Positions 13,282 to 13,351 of a stretch of 13,351 nucleotides of DNA are shown piece by piece. The DNA is taken from positions 1-13,351 of the forward strand of contig CAKOMC010000041.1 in NCBI GenBank assembly GCA_934096535.1, in the 5' to 3' direction. Each line of letters starts with the position of its first letter. Positions within the stretch are counted from its first letter, which is position 1. The notes under the pieces were generated by a model. That model saw only the letters and a program-made list of their open reading frames with translations, made no database searches and had not been told where the DNA came from. Both the position numbers and the translations under genes were made by a program. Source of the DNA: an uncultured Bacilli bacterium. GTDB lineage: Bacteria; Bacillota_I; Bacilli_A; RF39; UBA660.

Positions 13282-13324
13282 GTATATTTTTATATTTTTT
13301 GATTATAATAATTTATTTATAAAA

Positions 13325-13351
13325 TTTCATAGAGTTAAATACTCTATGAAA
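13325..13351 (-). terminator. Perfect hairpin at the window edge, probable terminator of a leftward gene
   Basis: TTTCATAGAGT (13325-13335) and ACTCTATGAAA (13341-13351) are perfect 11-bp complements around TAAAT. Read leftward, the hairpin is followed by TTTTATAAATAA, fitting an intrinsic terminator for a gene entering from the right. The window ends on its last base, so a T run on the other side (making it bidirectional) cannot be seen. Confidence 0.5.

Overview
The window is about 13.35 kb of very AT-rich DNA (by eye under 30% GC) from a low-GC member of the Firmicutes/Bacilli, probably one of the host-associated, Mollicutes-related uncultured lineages. This rests on strong AnnGG-type ribosome binding sites, TTGnnn/TATAAT-like promoters, intrinsic terminators, a T-box leader, a streptococcal-type TrpS and a DUF1653 protein. 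The code looks standard. Trp is always TGG, no gene has an internal TGA, trpS ends in TGA exactly where its family ends, and AGG falls at conserved arginines. No mobile element, phage gene, CRISPR array or rRNA is visible. No gene-free stretch exceeds 300 bases; the longest (7809-8081) is filled by the trpS promoter and T-box.

Layout. At the left edge a small membrane-anchored protein runs leftward (40-486) from a promoter whose spacer holds a run of seven G. Diverging from it is a large GH31 glycosidase (671-3280) with substitutions at two expected active-site positions. A two-helix membrane protein (3346-3567), an HD-domain phosphohydrolase (3582-4088) and tRNA-Arg(CCU) (4103-4179) follow on the same strand and end in terminators. 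Next is a two-gene surface unit: a type IV pseudopilin-like protein with a long Cys-rich, Ig-like ectodomain (4398-6665), and a single-pass protein with an Asn/Ile-rich ectodomain that I do not recognise (6681-7808).

The tryptophanyl-tRNA synthetase gene (8082-9125) sits behind a T-box leader with a UGG specifier and a UGGC acceptor-binding bulge, both matching tRNA-Trp. An intergenic region with paired GTAC repeats leads to a DUF1653 gene (9308-9565). That gene converges on an unrecognised leftward gene (9573-10535), and the two share overlapping 3' ends with opposing terminators. Divergent from the unknown gene is a diverged sigma-70-family factor (10707-12056), followed by a NifS/IscS-type cysteine desulfurase (12108-13241) and its terminator. 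The window closes on a perfect hairpin that probably terminates a gene coming from the right.

Most units carry their own promoter, so the window is a series of short transcripts rather than one operon. For seven genes the most upstream possible start codon is contradicted by the promoter or ribosome binding site; the starts given here are the corrected ones. The parts with most potential novelty are the G-tract promoter, the altered GH31, the pilin/Ig surface unit with its partner, and the diverged sigma factor beside an unknown gene.
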